Shown piece by piece: positions 39,914 through 53,000 of a stretch of 64,000 bases of DNA (within the stretch, counting starts at the first letter, position 1; each line of letters begins with the position of its first letter). The translations under genes were made by a program, and so were the position numbers. Source of the DNA: Argentina anserina (lineage: Eukaryota > Streptophyta > Magnoliopsida > Rosales > Rosaceae); NCBI RefSeq assembly GCF_933775445.1, contig NC_065873.1, forward strand, positions 10,540,001 to 10,604,000, written 5' to 3'. The notes under the pieces were generated by a model that worked only from the letters and a program-made list of their open reading frames with translations, had not been told where the DNA came from and searched no databases.

Positions 39914-42900
39914 GCGAGTTTCTATTGTATTTGAGAGTTTTGGAAGTGTGGGAGTGTGTTTCTTTCAAACTGAGTATCTTTACATCGTTTGCGTATCTTT
40001 ACTATTCCAATTGTGTATCTTTACATCGTTTGCGTATCTTTACTATTCCAATTGTGTATCTTTTCATTTCTCGGTTGAGTATCTTTTTGTAATGGTTTCT
40101 GATGCGAGTTTCTATTGTATTTGAGAGTTTTGCAAGTGTGGGAGTGTGTTTCTTTCAAACTGAGTATCTTTACATCGTGTGCGTATCTTTACTATTCCAA
40201 TTGTGTATCTTTTCATTTCTCGTTTGAGTATCTTTTTGTAAGGCTTTCTGATGCGAGTTGCTATTGAATTTGAGAGTTTTGCAAGTGTGGGAGTGTGTTT
40301 CTTTCAAACTTAGTATCTTTACATCGTTTGCGTATCTTTACTATTCCAATTGTGTATCTTTTTATTTCTCGTTTGAGTATCTTTCTGTAAGGCTTTCTGA
40401 TGCGAGTTTCTATTGAATTTGAGAGTTTTGCAAGTGTGGGAGTGTGTTTCTTTCAAACTGAGTATCTTTACATCGTTTGCGTATCTTTACTATTCCAATT
40501 GTGTATCTTTACATCGTTTGCGTATCTTTACTATTCCAATTGTGTATCTTTTCATTTCTCGTTTGAGTATCTTTCTGTAAGGCTTCTGATGCGAGTTTCT
40601 ATTGAATTTGAGAGTTTTGCAAGTGTGGGAGTGTGTTTCTTTCAAAATGAGTATCTTTACATCGTTTGCGTATCTTTACTATTCCAATTGTGTATCTTTT
40701 CATTTCTCGTTTGAGTATCTTTCTGTAAGGCTTCTGATGCGAGTTTCTATTATATTTGAGAGTTTTGCAAGTGTGGGAGTGTGTTTCTTTCAAACTGAGT
40801 ATCTTTACATCGTTTGCGTATCTTTACGATTCCAATTGTGTATCTTTTCATTTCTCGTTTCAGTATCTTTCTGTAAGGCTTTCTGATGCGAGTTTCTATT
40901 GAATTTGAGAGTTTTGCAAGTGTGGGAGTGTGTTTCTTTCAAACTGAGTATCTTTACATCGTTTGCGTATCTTTACTATTCCAATTGTGTATCTTTACAT
41001 CGTTTGCGTATCTTTACTATTCCAATTGTGTATCTTTTCATTTCTCGTTTGAGTATCTTTCTGTAAGGCTTCTGATGCGAGTTTCTATTGTATTTGAGAG
41101 TTTTGCACGTGTGGGAGTGTGTTTCTTTCAAACTGAGTATCTTTACATCGTTTGCGTATCTTTACGATTCCAATTGTGTATCTTTTTATTTCTCGTTTGA
41201 GTATCTTTCTGTAAGGCTTTCTGATGCGAGTTTCTATTGAATTTGAGAGTTTTGCAAGTGTGGGAGTGTGTTTCTTTTAAACTGAGTATCTTTACATCGT
41301 TTGCGTATCTTTACTATTCCAATTGTGTATCTTTACATCGTTTGCGTATCTTTACTATTCCAATTGTGTATCTTTTCATTTCTCGTTTGAGTATCTTTCT
41401 GTAAGGCTTTCTGATGCGAGTTTCTATTGTATTTGAGAGTTTTGCAAGTGTGGGAGTGTGTTTCTTTCAAACTGAGTATCTTTACATAGTTTTCGTATCT
41501 TTACTATTCCAATTGTGTATCTTTACATCGTTTGCGTATCTTTACTATTCCAATTGTGTATCTTTTCATTTCTCGTTTGAGTATCTTTCTGTAAGGCTTT
41601 CTGATGCGAGTTTCTATTGAATTTGAGAGTTTTGCAAGTGTGGGAGTGTGTTTCTTTCAAAATGAGTATCTTTACATCGTTTGCGTATCTTTACTATTCC
41701 AATTGTGTATCTTTACATCGTTTGCGTATCTTTACTATTCCAATTGTGTATCTTTTCATTTCTCGTTTGAGTATCTTTCTGTAAGGCTTTCTGATGCGAG
41801 TTTCTATTGAATTTGAGAGTTTTGCAAGTGTGGGAGTGTGTTTCTTTCAAACTGAGTATCTTTACATCGTTTGCGTATCTTTACTATTCCAATTGTGTAT
41901 CTTTTCATTTCTCATTTGAGTATCTTTCTGTAAGGCTTCTGATGCGAGTTTCTATTATATTTGAGAGTTTTGCAAGTGTGGGAGTGTGTTTCTTTCAAAA
42001 TGAGTATCTTTACATCGTTTGCGTATCTTTACTATTCCAATTGTGTATCTTTTCATTTCTCGGTTGAGTATCTTTTTGTAAGGGTTTCTGATGCGAGTTT
42101 CTATTGTATTTGAGAGTTTTGCAAGTGTGGGAGTGTGTTTCTTTCAAACTGAGTATCTTTACATCGTTTGCGTATCTTTACTATTCCAATTGTGTATCTT
42201 TTCATTTCTCGTTTGAGTATCTTTTTGTAAGGCTTTCTGATGCGAGTTGCTATTGAATTTGAGAGTTTTGCAAGTGTGGGAGTGTGTTTCTTTCAAACTG
42301 AATATCTTTACATCGTTTGCGTATCTTTACAATTCCAATTGTGTATCTTTACATCGTTTGCGTATCTTTACTATTCCAATTGTGTATCTTTTCATTTCTC
42401 GTTTGCGTATCTTTCTGTAAGGCTTCTGATGCGAGTTTCTATTGTATTTGAGAGTTTTGCAAGTGTGGGTGTGTTTCTTTCAAACTGAGTATCTTTACAT
42501 CGTTTGCGTATCTTTAGTATTCCAATTGTGTATCTTTTCATTTCTCGTCTGAGTATCTTTCTGTAAGGCTTCTGATGCGAGTTTCTATTATATTTGAGAG
42601 TTTTCCAAGTGTGGGAGTGTGTTTCTTTCAAACTGAGTATCTTTACATCGTTTGCGTATCTTTACTATTCTAATTGTGTATCTTTACATCGTTTGCGTAT
42701 CTTTACTATTCCAATTGTGTATCTTTTCATTTCTCGTTTGAGTATCTTTCTGTAAGGCTTCTGATGCGAGTTTCTATTGTATTTGAGAGTTTTGCAAGTG
42801 TGGGAGTGTGTTTCTTTCAAACTGAATATCTTTACATCGTTTGCGTATCTTTACTATTCCAATTGTGTATCTTTACATCGTTTGCGTATCTTTACTATTC

Positions 42901-45900
42901 CAATTGTGTATCTTTTCATTTCTCGTTTGCGTATCTTTCTGTAAGGCTTCTGATGGGAGTTTCTATTGTATTTGAGAGTTTTGCAAGTGTGGGTGTGTTT
43001 CTTTCAAACTGAGTATCTTTACATCGTTTGCGTATCTGTACTATTCCAATTGTGTATCTTTTCATTTCTCGTTTGAGTATCTTTCTGTAAGGCTTCTGAT
43101 GCGAGTTTCTATTGTATTTGAGAGTTTTCCAAGTGTGGGAGTGTGTTTCTTTCAAACTGAGTATCTTTACATCGTTTGCGTATCTTTACTATTCCAATTG
43201 TGTATCTTTACATCGTTCGCGTATCTTTACTATTCCAATTGTGTATCTTTACATCGTTTGCGTATCTTTACTATTCCAATTGTGTATCTTTTCATTTCTC
43301 GTTTGAGTATCTTTCTGTAAGGCTTCTGATGCGAGTTTCTATTGTATTTGAGAGTTTTGCAAGTGTGGGTGTGATTCTTTCAAACTGAGTATCTTTACAT
43401 CGTTTGCGTATCTTTACTATTCCAATTGTGTATCTTTACATCGTTTGCGTATCTTTACTATTCCAATGGTGTATCTTTTCATTTCTCGTTTGCGTATCTT
43501 TCTGTAAGGCTTCTGATGCGAGTTTCTATTGTATTTGAGAGTTTTGGAAGTGTGGGAGTGTGTTTCTTTCAAACTGAGTATCTTTACATCGTTTGCGTAT
43601 CTTTACTATTCCAATTGTGTATCTTTACATCGTTTGCGTATCTTTACTATTCCAATTGTGTATCTTTTCATTTCTCGGTTGAGTATCTTTTTGTAATGGT
43701 TTCTGATGCGAGTTTCTATTGTATTTGAGAGTTTTGGAAGTGTGGGAGTGTGTTTCTTTCAAACTGAGTATCTTTACATCGTTTGCGTATCTTTACTATT
43801 CCAATTGTGTATCTTTACATCGTTTGCGTATCTTTACTATTCCAATTGTGTATCTTTTCATTTCTCGGTTGAGTATCTTTTTGTAATGGTTTCTGATGCG
43901 AGTTTCTATTGTATTTGAGAGTTTTGCAAGTGTGGGAGTGTGTTTCTTTCAAACTGAGTATCTTTACATCGTGTGCGTATCTTTACTATTCCAATTGTGT
44001 ATCTTTTCATTTCTCGTTTGAGTATCTTTTTGTAAGGCTTTCTGATGCGAGTTGCTATTGAATTTGAGAGTTTTGCAAGTGTGGGAGTGTGTTTCTTTCA
44101 AACTTAGTATCTTTACATCGTTTGCGTATCTTTACTATTCCAATTGTGTATCTTTTTATTTCTCGTTTGAGTATCTTTCTGTAAGGCTTTCTGATGCGAG
44201 TTTCTATTGAATTTGAGAGTTTTGCAAGTGTGGGAGTGTGTTTCTTTCAAACTGAGTATCTTTACATCGTTTGCGTATCTTTACTATTCCAATTGTGTAT
44301 CTTTACATCGTTTGCGTATCTTTACTATTCCAATTGTGTATCTTTTCATTTCTCGTTTGAGTATCTTTCTGTAAGGCTTCTGATGCGAGTTTCTATTGAA
44401 TTTGAGAGTTTTGCAAGTGTGGGAGTGTGTTTCTTTCAAAATGAGTATCTTTACATCGTTTGCGTATCTTTACTATTCCAATTGTGTATCTTTTCATTTC
44501 TCGTTTGAGTATCTTTCTGTAAGGCTTCTGATGCGAGTTTCTATTATATTTGAGAGTTTTGCAAGTGTGGGAGTGTGTTTCTTTCAAACTGAGTATCTTT
44601 ACATCGTTTGCGTATCTTTACGATTCCAATTGTGTATCTTTTCATTTCTCGTTTCAGTATCTTTCTGTAAGGCTTTCTGATGCGAGTTTCTATTGAATTT
44701 GAGAGTTTTGCAAGTGTGGGAGTGTGTTTCTTTCAAACTGAGTATCTTTACATCGTTTGCGTATCTTTACTATTCCAATTGTGTATCTTTACATCGTTTG
44801 CGTATCTTTACTATTCCAATTGTGTATCTTTTCATTTCTCGTTTGAGTATCTTTCTGTAAGGCTTCTGATGCGAGTTTCTATTGTATTTGAGAGTTTTGC
44901 ACGTGTGGGAGTGTGTTTCTTTCAAACTGAGTATCTTTACATCGTTTGCGTATCTTTACGATTCCAATTGTGTATCTTTTTATTTCTCGTTTGAGTATCT
45001 TTCTGTAAGGCTTTCTGATGCGAGTTTCTATTGAATTTGAGAGTTTTGCAAGTGTGGGAGTGTGTTTCTTTTAAACTGAGTATCTTTACATCGTTTGCGT
45101 ATCTTTACTATTCCAATTGTGTATCTTTACATCGTTTGCGTATCTTTACTATTCCAATTGTGTATCTTTTCATTTCTCGTTTGAGTATCTTTCTGTAAGG
45201 CTTTCTGATGCGAGTTTCTATTGTATTTGAGAGTTTTGCAAGTGTGGGAGTGTGTTTCTTTCAAACTGAGTATCTTTACATAGTTTTCGTATCTTTACTA
45301 TTCCAATTGTGTATCTTTACATCGTTTGCGTATCTTTACTATTCCAATTGTGTATCTTTTCATTTCTCGTTTGAGTATCTTTCTGTAAGGCTTTCTGATG
45401 CGAGTTTCTATTGAATTTGAGAGTTTTGCAAGTGTGGGAGTGTGTTTCTTTCAAAATGAGTATCTTTACATCGTTTGCGTATCTTTACTATTCCAATTGT
45501 GTATCTTTACATCGTTTGCGTATCTTTACTATTCCAATTGTGTATCTTTTCATTTCTCGTTTGAGTATCTTTCTGTAAGGCTTTCTGATGCGAGTTTCTA
45601 TTGAATTTGAGAGTTTTGCAAGTGTGGGAGTGTGTTTCTTTCAAACTGAGTATCTTTACATCGTTTGCGTATCTTTACTATTCCAATTGTGTATCTTTTC
45701 ATTTCTCATTTGAGTATCTTTCTGTAAGGCTTCTGATGCGAGTTTCTATTATATTTGAGAGTTTTGCAAGTGTGGGAGTGTGTTTCTTTCAAAATGAGTA
45801 TCTTTACATCGTTTGCGTATCTTTACTATTCCAATTGTGTATCTTTTCATTTCTCGGTTGAGTATCTTTTTGTAAGGGTTTCTGATGCGAGTTTCTATTG

Positions 45901-46057
45901 TATTTGAGAGTTTTGCAAGTGTGGGAGTGTGTTTCTTTCAAACTGAGTATCTTTACATCGTTTGCGTATCTTTACTATTCCAATTGTGTATCTTTTCATT
46001 TCTCGTTTGAGTATCTTTTTGTAAGGCTTTCTGATGCGAGTTGCTATTGAATTTGAG
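38470..46057 (+). repeat. Tandem duplication of a 3794-bp multi-unit block
   Basis: The segments of about 38470-42263 and 42264-46057 repeat the same unit order at +3794 bp. Markers include tttacaattcc, cgtctgag, gatgggag, cgttcgcg, ttttggaagtg (twice per copy), gcacgtgtggg and acatagttttcg. Two adjacent, nearly identical copies of this length point to a recent event. Confidence 0.87.
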
Positions 46058-46095
46058 AGTTTTGCAAGTGTGGGAGTGTGTTTCTTTCAAACTGA

Positions 46096-46349
46096 GTATC
46101 TTTACATCGTTTGCGTATCTTTTTATTTCTCGTTTGAGTATCTTTCTGTAAGGCTTTCTGATGCGAGTTTCTATTGAATTTGAGAGTTTTGCAAGTGTGG
46201 GAGTGTGTTTCTTTCAAACTGAGTATCTTTACATCGTTTGCGTATCTTTTTATTTCTCGTTTGAGTATCTTTCTGTAAGGCTTTCTGATGCGAGTTTCTA
46301 TTGAATTTGAGAGTTTTGCAAGTGTGGGAGTGTGTTTCTTTCAAACTGA
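46096..46349 (+). repeat. Two 127-bp satellite units lacking block B
   Basis: A at 46096-46114 is followed directly by a C variant with tttttatttctcg and then D. The same 127-bp unit repeats from 46223. A third example starts at 47472. This is the shortest unit form found and shows that B can be lost separately from A. Confidence 0.88.
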
Positions 46350-48194
46350 GTATCTTTACATCGTTTGCGTATCTTTACTATTCCAATTGTGTATCTTTAC
46401 ATCGTTTGCGTATCTTTACTATTCCAATTGTGTATCTTTTCATTTCTCGTTTGAGTATCTTTCTGTAAGGCTTCTGATGCGAGTTTCTATTGAATTTGAG
46501 AGTTTTGCAAGTGTGGGAGTGTGTTGCTTTCAAAATGAGTATCTTTACATCGTTTGCGTATCTTTACTATTCCAATTGTGTATCCTTTCATTTCTCGTTT
46601 GAGTATCTTTCTGTAAGGCTTCTGGTGCGAGTTTCTATTATATTTGAGAGTTTTGCAAGTGTGGGAGTGTGTTTCTTTCAAACTGAGTATCTTTACATCG
46701 TTTGCGTATCTTTACGATTCCAATTGTGTATCTTTTCATTTCTCGTTTCAGTATCTTTCTGTAAGGCTTTCTGATGCGAGTTTCTATTGAATTTGAGAGT
46801 TTTGCAAGTGTGGGAGTGTGTTTCTTTCAAACTGAGTATCTTTACATCGTTTGCGTATCTTTACTATTCCAATTGTGTATCTTTACATCGTTTGCGTATC
46901 TTTACTATTCCAATTGTGTATCTTTTCATTTCTCGTTTGAGTATCTTTCTGTAAGGCTTTCTGATGCGAGTTTCTATTGAATTTGAGAGTTTTGCAAGTG
47001 TGGGAGTGTGTTTCTTTCAAACTGAGTATCTTTACATCGTTTGCGTATCTTTACTATTCCAATTGTGTATCTTTTCATTTCTCATTTGAGTATCTTTCTG
47101 TAAGGCTTCTGATGCGAGTTTCTATTATATTTGAGAGTTTTGCAAGTGTGGGAGTGTGTTTCTTTCAAAATGAGTATCTTTACATCGTTTGCGTATCTTT
47201 ACTATTCCAATTGTGTATCTTTTCATTTCTCGGTTGAGTATCTTTTTGTAAGGGTTTCTGATGCGAGTTTCTATTGTATTTGAGAGTTTTGCAAGTGTGG
47301 GAGTGTGTTTCTTTCAAACTGAGTATCTTTACATCGTTTGCGTATCTTTACTATTCCAATTGTGTATCTTTTCATTTCTCGTTTGAGTATCTTTTTGTAA
47401 GGCTTTCTGATGCGAGTTGCTATTGAATTTGAGAGTTTTGCAAGTGTGGGAGTGTGTTTCTTTCAAACTGAGTATCTTTACATCGTTTGCGTATCTTTTT
47501 ATTTCTCGTTTGAGTATCTTTCTGTAAGGCTTTCTGATGCGAGTTTCTATTGAATTTGAGAGTTTTGCAAGTGTGGGAGTGTGTTTCTTTCAAACTGAGT
47601 ATCTTTACATCGTTTGCGTATCTTTACTATTCCAATTGTGTATCTTTACATCGTTTGCGTATCTTTACTATTCCAATTGTGTATCTTTTCATTTCTCGTT
47701 TGAGTATCTTTCTGTAAGGCTTCTGATGCGAGTTTCTATTGAATTTGAGAGTTTTGCAAGTGTGGGAGTGTGTTTCTTTCAAAATGAGTATCTTTACATC
47801 GTTTGCGTATCTTTACTATTCCAATTGTGTATCTTTTCATTTCTCGTTTGAGTATCTTTCTGTAAGGCTTCTGATGCGAGTTTCTATTATATTTGAGAGT
47901 TTTGCAAGTGTGGGAGTGTGTTTCTTTCAAACTGAGTATCTTTACATCGTTTGCGTATCTTTACGATTCCAATTGTGTATCTTTTCATTTCTCGTTTCAG
48001 TATCTTTCTGTAAGGCTTTCTGATGCGAGTTTCTATTGAATTTGAGAGTTTTGCAAGTGTGGGAGTGTGTTTCTTTCAAACTGAGTATCTTTACATCGTT
48101 TGCGTATCTTTACTATTCCAATTGTGTATCTTTACATCGTTTGCGTATCTTTACTATTCCAATTGTGTATCTTTTCATTTCTCGTTTGAGTATC
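46160..48194 (+). repeat. Satellite segment repeated at 1249-bp spacing
   Basis: About 46160-46945 matches 47409-48194 at +1249 bp, including a B-less 127-bp unit (46223 and 47472) and the ctttacgattcc/ctcgtttcag variants. The first copy has private changes such as gtgttgcttt and ctggtgcgag. Confidence 0.72.
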
Positions 48195-49694
48195 TTTCTG
48201 TAAGGCTTCTGATGCGAGTTTCTATTGTATTTGAGAGTTTTGCACGTGTGGGGGTGTGTTTCTTTCAAACTGAGTATCTTTACATCGTTTGCGTATCTTT
48301 ACGATTCCAATTGTGTATCTTTTTATTTCTCGTTTGAGTATCTTTCTGTAAGGCTTTCTGATGCGAGTTTCTATTGAATTTGAGAGTTTTGCAAGTGTGG
48401 GAGTGTGTTTCTTTCAAACTGAGTATCTTTACATCGTTTGCGTATCTTTACTATTCCAATTGTGTATCTTTTCATTTCTCGTTTGAGTATCTTTCTGTAA
48501 GGCTTTCTGATGCGAGTTTCTATTGAATTTGAGAGTTTTGCAAGTGTGGGAGTGTGTTTCTTTCAAACTGAGTATCTTTACATCGTTTGCGTATCTTTAC
48601 TATTCCAATTGTGTATCTTTTCATTTCTCATTTGAGTATCTTTCTGTAAGGCTTCTGATGCGAGTTTCTATTATATTTGAGAGTTTTGCAAGTGTGGGAG
48701 TGTGTTTCTTTCAAAATGAGTATCTTTACATCGTTTGCGTTTCTTTACTATTCCAATTGTGTATCTTTTCATTTCTCGGTTGAGTATCTTTTTGTAAGGG
48801 TTTCTGATGCGAGTTTCTATTGTATTTGAGAGTTTTGCAAGTGTGGGAGTGTGTTTCTTTCAAACTGAGTATCTTTCTGTAATTTGCGTATCTTTACTAT
48901 TCCAATTGTGTATCTTTTCATTTCTCGGTTGAGTATCTTTCTGTAAGGCTTCTGATGCGAGTTTCTATTATATTTGAGAGTTTTGCAAGTGTGGGAGTGT
49001 GTTTCTTTCAAAATGAGTATCTTTACATCGTTTGCGTATCTTTACTATTCCAATTGTGTATCTTTTCATTTCTCGGTTGAGTATCTTTTTGTAAGGCTTT
49101 CTGATGCGAGTTTCTTTTGTATTTGAGAGTTTTGCAAGTGTGGGAGTGTGTTTCTTTCAAACTGAGTATCTTTACATCGTTTGCGTATCTTTACTATTCC
49201 AATTGTGTATCTTTTCATTTCTCGTTTGAGTATCTTTCTGTAAGGCTTTCTGATGCGAGTTTCTATTGTATTTGAGAGTTTTGCAAGTGTGGGAGTGTGT
49301 TTCTTTCAAACTGAGTATGTTTACATCGATTGCGTATCTTTACTATTCCAATTGTGTATCTTTACATCGTTTGCGTATCTTTACTATTCCAATTGTGTAT
49401 CTTTTCATTTCTCGTTTGAGTATCTTTCTGTAAGGCTTTCTGATGCGAGTTTCTATTGTATTTGAGAGTTTTGCAAGTGTGGGAGTGTGTTTCTTTCAAA
49501 CTGAGTATGTTTACATCGATTGCGTATCTTTACTATTCCAATTGTGTATCTTTACATCGTTTGCGTATCTTTACTATTCCAATTGTGTATCTTTTCATTT
49601 CTCGTTTGAGTATCTTTCTGTAAGGCTTTCTGATGCGAGTTTCTATTGTATTTGAGAGTTTTGCAAGTGTGGGAGTGTGTTTCTTTCAAACTGA

Positions 49695-49884
49695 GTATCT
49701 TTACATCGTTTGCGTATCTTTACTATTCCAATTGTGTATCTTTACATCGTTTGCGTATCTTTACTATTCCAATTGTGTATCTTTTCATTTCTCGTTTGAG
49801 TATCTTTCTGTAAGGCTTTCTGATGCGAGTTTCTATTGTATTTGAGAGTTTTGCAAGTGTGGGAGTGTGTTTCTTTCAAACTGA
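49695..49884 (+). repeat. Representative 190-bp satellite unit (A-B-A-B-C-D)
   Basis: A clean example of the commonest unit. A is at 49695-49713, B at 49714-49735, A at 49736-49754, B at 49755-49776, C at 49777-49799 and D at 49800-49884. Each block starts with gtatcttt. D here has the 85-bp form (ctttctga). The common alternative has cttctga and is one base shorter, giving a 189-bp unit. Confidence 0.93.
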
Positions 49885-50033
49885 GTATCTTTACATCGTT
49901 TGCGTATCTTTACTATTCCAATTGTGTATCTTTTCATTTCTCGTTTGAGTATCTTTCTGTAAGGCTTTCTGATGCGAGTTTCTATTGTATTTGAGAGTTT
50001 TGCACGTGTGAGAGTGTGTTTCTTTCAAACTGA
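49885..50033 (+). repeat. Representative 149-bp satellite unit (A-B-C-D)
   Basis: The unit directly after the 190-bp example has a single AB pair, and the next unit begins at 50034. It is exactly 41 bp shorter, the length of one AB pair, so unit length changes by whole AB pairs. Confidence 0.9.
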
Positions 50034-53000
50034 GTATCTTTACATCGTTTGCGTATCTTTACTATTCCAATTGTGTATCTTTACATCGTTTGCGTATCTT
50101 TACTATTCCAATTGTGTATCTTTTCATTTCTCGTTTGAGTATCTTTCTGTAAGGCTTTCTGATGCGAGTTTCTATTGTATTTGAGAGTTTTGCACGTGTG
50201 AGAGTGTGTTTCTTTCAAACTGAGTATCTTTACATCGATTGCGTATCTTTACTATTCCAATTGTGTATCTTTACATCGTTTGCGTATCTTTACTATTCCA
50301 ATTGTGTATCTTTTCATTTCTCGTTTGAGTATCTTTCTGTAAGGCTTCTGATGCGAGTTTCTATTGTATTTGAGAGTTTTGCAAGTGTGGGAGTGTGTTT
50401 CTTTCAAACTGAGTATCTTTACATCGTTTGCGTATCTTTACTATTCCAATTGTGTATCTTTACATCGTTTGCGTATCTTTACTATTCCAATTGTGTATCT
50501 TTTCATTTCTCGTTTGAGTATCTTTCTGTAAGGCTTCTGATGCGAGTTTCTATTGTATTTGAGAGTTTTGCACGTGTGAGAGTGTGTTTCTTTCAAACTG
50601 AGTATCTTTACATCGATTGCGTATCTTTACTATTCCAATTGTGTATCTTTACATCGTTTGCGTATCTTTACTATTCCAATTGTGTATCTTTTCATTTCTC
50701 GTTTGAGTATCTTTCTGTAAGGCTTCTGATGCGAGTTTCTATTGTATTTGAGAGTTTTGCAAGTGTGGGAGTGTGTTTCTTTCAAACTGAGTATCTTTAC
50801 ATCGTTTGCGTATCTTTACTATTCCAATTGTGTATCTTTACATCGTTTGCGTATCTTTACTATTCCAATTGTGTATCTTTTCATTTCTCGTTTGAGTATC
50901 TTTCTGTAAGGCTTTCTGATGCGAGTTTCTATTGTATTTGAGAGTTTTGCAAGTGTGGGAGTGTGTTTCTTTCAAACTGAGTATCTTTACATCGTTTGCG
51001 TATCTTTACTATTCCAATTGTGTATCTTTTCATTTCTCGTTTGAGTATCTTTCTGTAAGGCTTTCTGATGCGAGTTTCTATTGTATTTGAGAGTTTTGCA
51101 AGTGTGGGAGTGTGTTTCTTTCAAACTGAGTATCTTTACATCGTTTGCGTATCTTTACTATTCCAATTGTGTATCTTTACATCGTTTGCGTATCTTTACT
51201 ATTCCAATTGTGTATCTTTTCATTTCTCGTTTGAGTATCTTTCTGTAAGGCTTCTGATGCGAGTTTCTATTGTATTTGAGAGTTTTGCACGTGTGAGAGT
51301 GTGTTTCTTTCAAACTGAGTATCTTTACATCGATTGCGTATCTTTACTATTCCAATTGTGTATCTTTACATCGTTTGCGTATCTTTACTATTCCAATTGT
51401 GTATCTTTTCATTTCTCGTTTGAGTATCTTTCTGTAAGGCTTCTGATGCGAGTTTCTATTGTATTTGAGAGTTTTGCAAGTGTGGGAGTGTGTTTCTTTC
51501 AAACTGAGTATCTTTACATCGTTTGCGTATCTTTACTATTCCAATTGTGTATCTTTACATCGTTTGCGTATCTTTACTATTCCAATTGTGTATCTTTTCA
51601 TTTCTCGTTTGAGTATCTTTCTGTAAGGCTTTCTGATGCGAGTTTCTATTGTATTTGAGAGTTTTGCAAGTGTGGGAGTGTGTTTCTTTCAAACTGAGTA
51701 TCTTTACATCGTTTGCGTATCTTTACTATTCCAATTGTGTATCTTTACATCGTTTGCGTATCTTTACGATTCCAATTGTATATCTTTTCATTTCTCGTTT
51801 GAGTATCTTTCTGTAAGGCTTTCTGATGCGAGTTTCTTTTGTATTTGAGAGTTTTGCAAGTGTGGGAGTGTGTTTCTTTCAAACTGAGTATCTTTACATC
51901 GTTTGCGTATCTTTACTATTCCAATTGTGTATCTTTTCATTTCTCGTTTGAGTATCTTTCTGTAAGGCTTTCTGATGCGAGTTTCTATTGTATTTGAGAG
52001 TTTTGCAAGTGTGGGAGTGTGTTTCTTTCAAACTGAGTATCTTTACATCGTTTGCGTATCTTTACTATTCCAATTGTGTATCTTTTCATTTCTCGTTTGA
52101 GTATCTTTCTGTAAGGCTTTCTGATGCGAGTTTCTATTGTATTTGAGAGTTTTGCAAGTGTGGGAGTGTGTTTCTTTCAAACTGAGTATCTTTACATCGT
52201 TTGCGTATCTTTACTATTCCAATTGTGTATCTTTACATCGTTTGCGTATCTTTACTATTCCAATTGTGTATCTTTTCATTTCTCGTTTGAGTATCTTTCT
52301 GTAAGGCTTCTGATGCGAGTTTCTATTGTATTTGAGAGTTTTGCACGTGTGGGAGTGTGTTTCTTTCAAACTGAGTATCTTTACATCGTTTGCGTATCTT
52401 TACGATTCCAATTGTGTATCTTTTTATTTCTCGTTTGAGTATCTTTCTGTAAGGCTTTCTGATGCGAGTTTCTATTGAATTTGAGAGTTTTGCAAGTGTG
52501 GGAGTGTGTTTCTTTCAAACTGAGTATCTTTACATCGTTTGCGTATCTTTACTATTCCAATTGTGTATCTTTACATCGTTTGCGTATCTTTACTATTCCA
52601 ATTGTGTATCTTTTCATTTCTCGTTTGAGTATCTTTCTGTAAGGCTTCTGATGCGAGTTTCTATTGTATTTGAGAGTTTTGCACGTGTGAGAGTGTGTTT
52701 CTTTCAAACTGAGTATCTTTACATCGATTGCGTATCTTTACTATTCCAATTGTGTATCTTTACATCGTTTGCGTATCTTTACTATTCCAATTGTGTATCT
52801 TTTCATTTCTCGTTTGAGTATCTTTCTGTAAGGCTTCTGATGCGAGTTTCTATTGTATTTGAGAGTTTTGCAAGTGTGGGAGTGTGTTTCTTTCAAACTG
52901 AGTATCTTTACATCGTTTGCGTATCTTTACTATTCCAATTGTGTATCTTTTCATTTCTCGTTTGAGTATCTTTCTGTAAGGCTTTCTGATGCGAGTTTCT

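Noticed and set aside
120..52965. Many ATG-started open frames across the satellite on both strands, up to 445 codons
   Set aside because: The same peptides recur in different frames, unit-length variants shift the frame, and base composition explains the lack of stops. No domain, start context or coding bias supports a gene.
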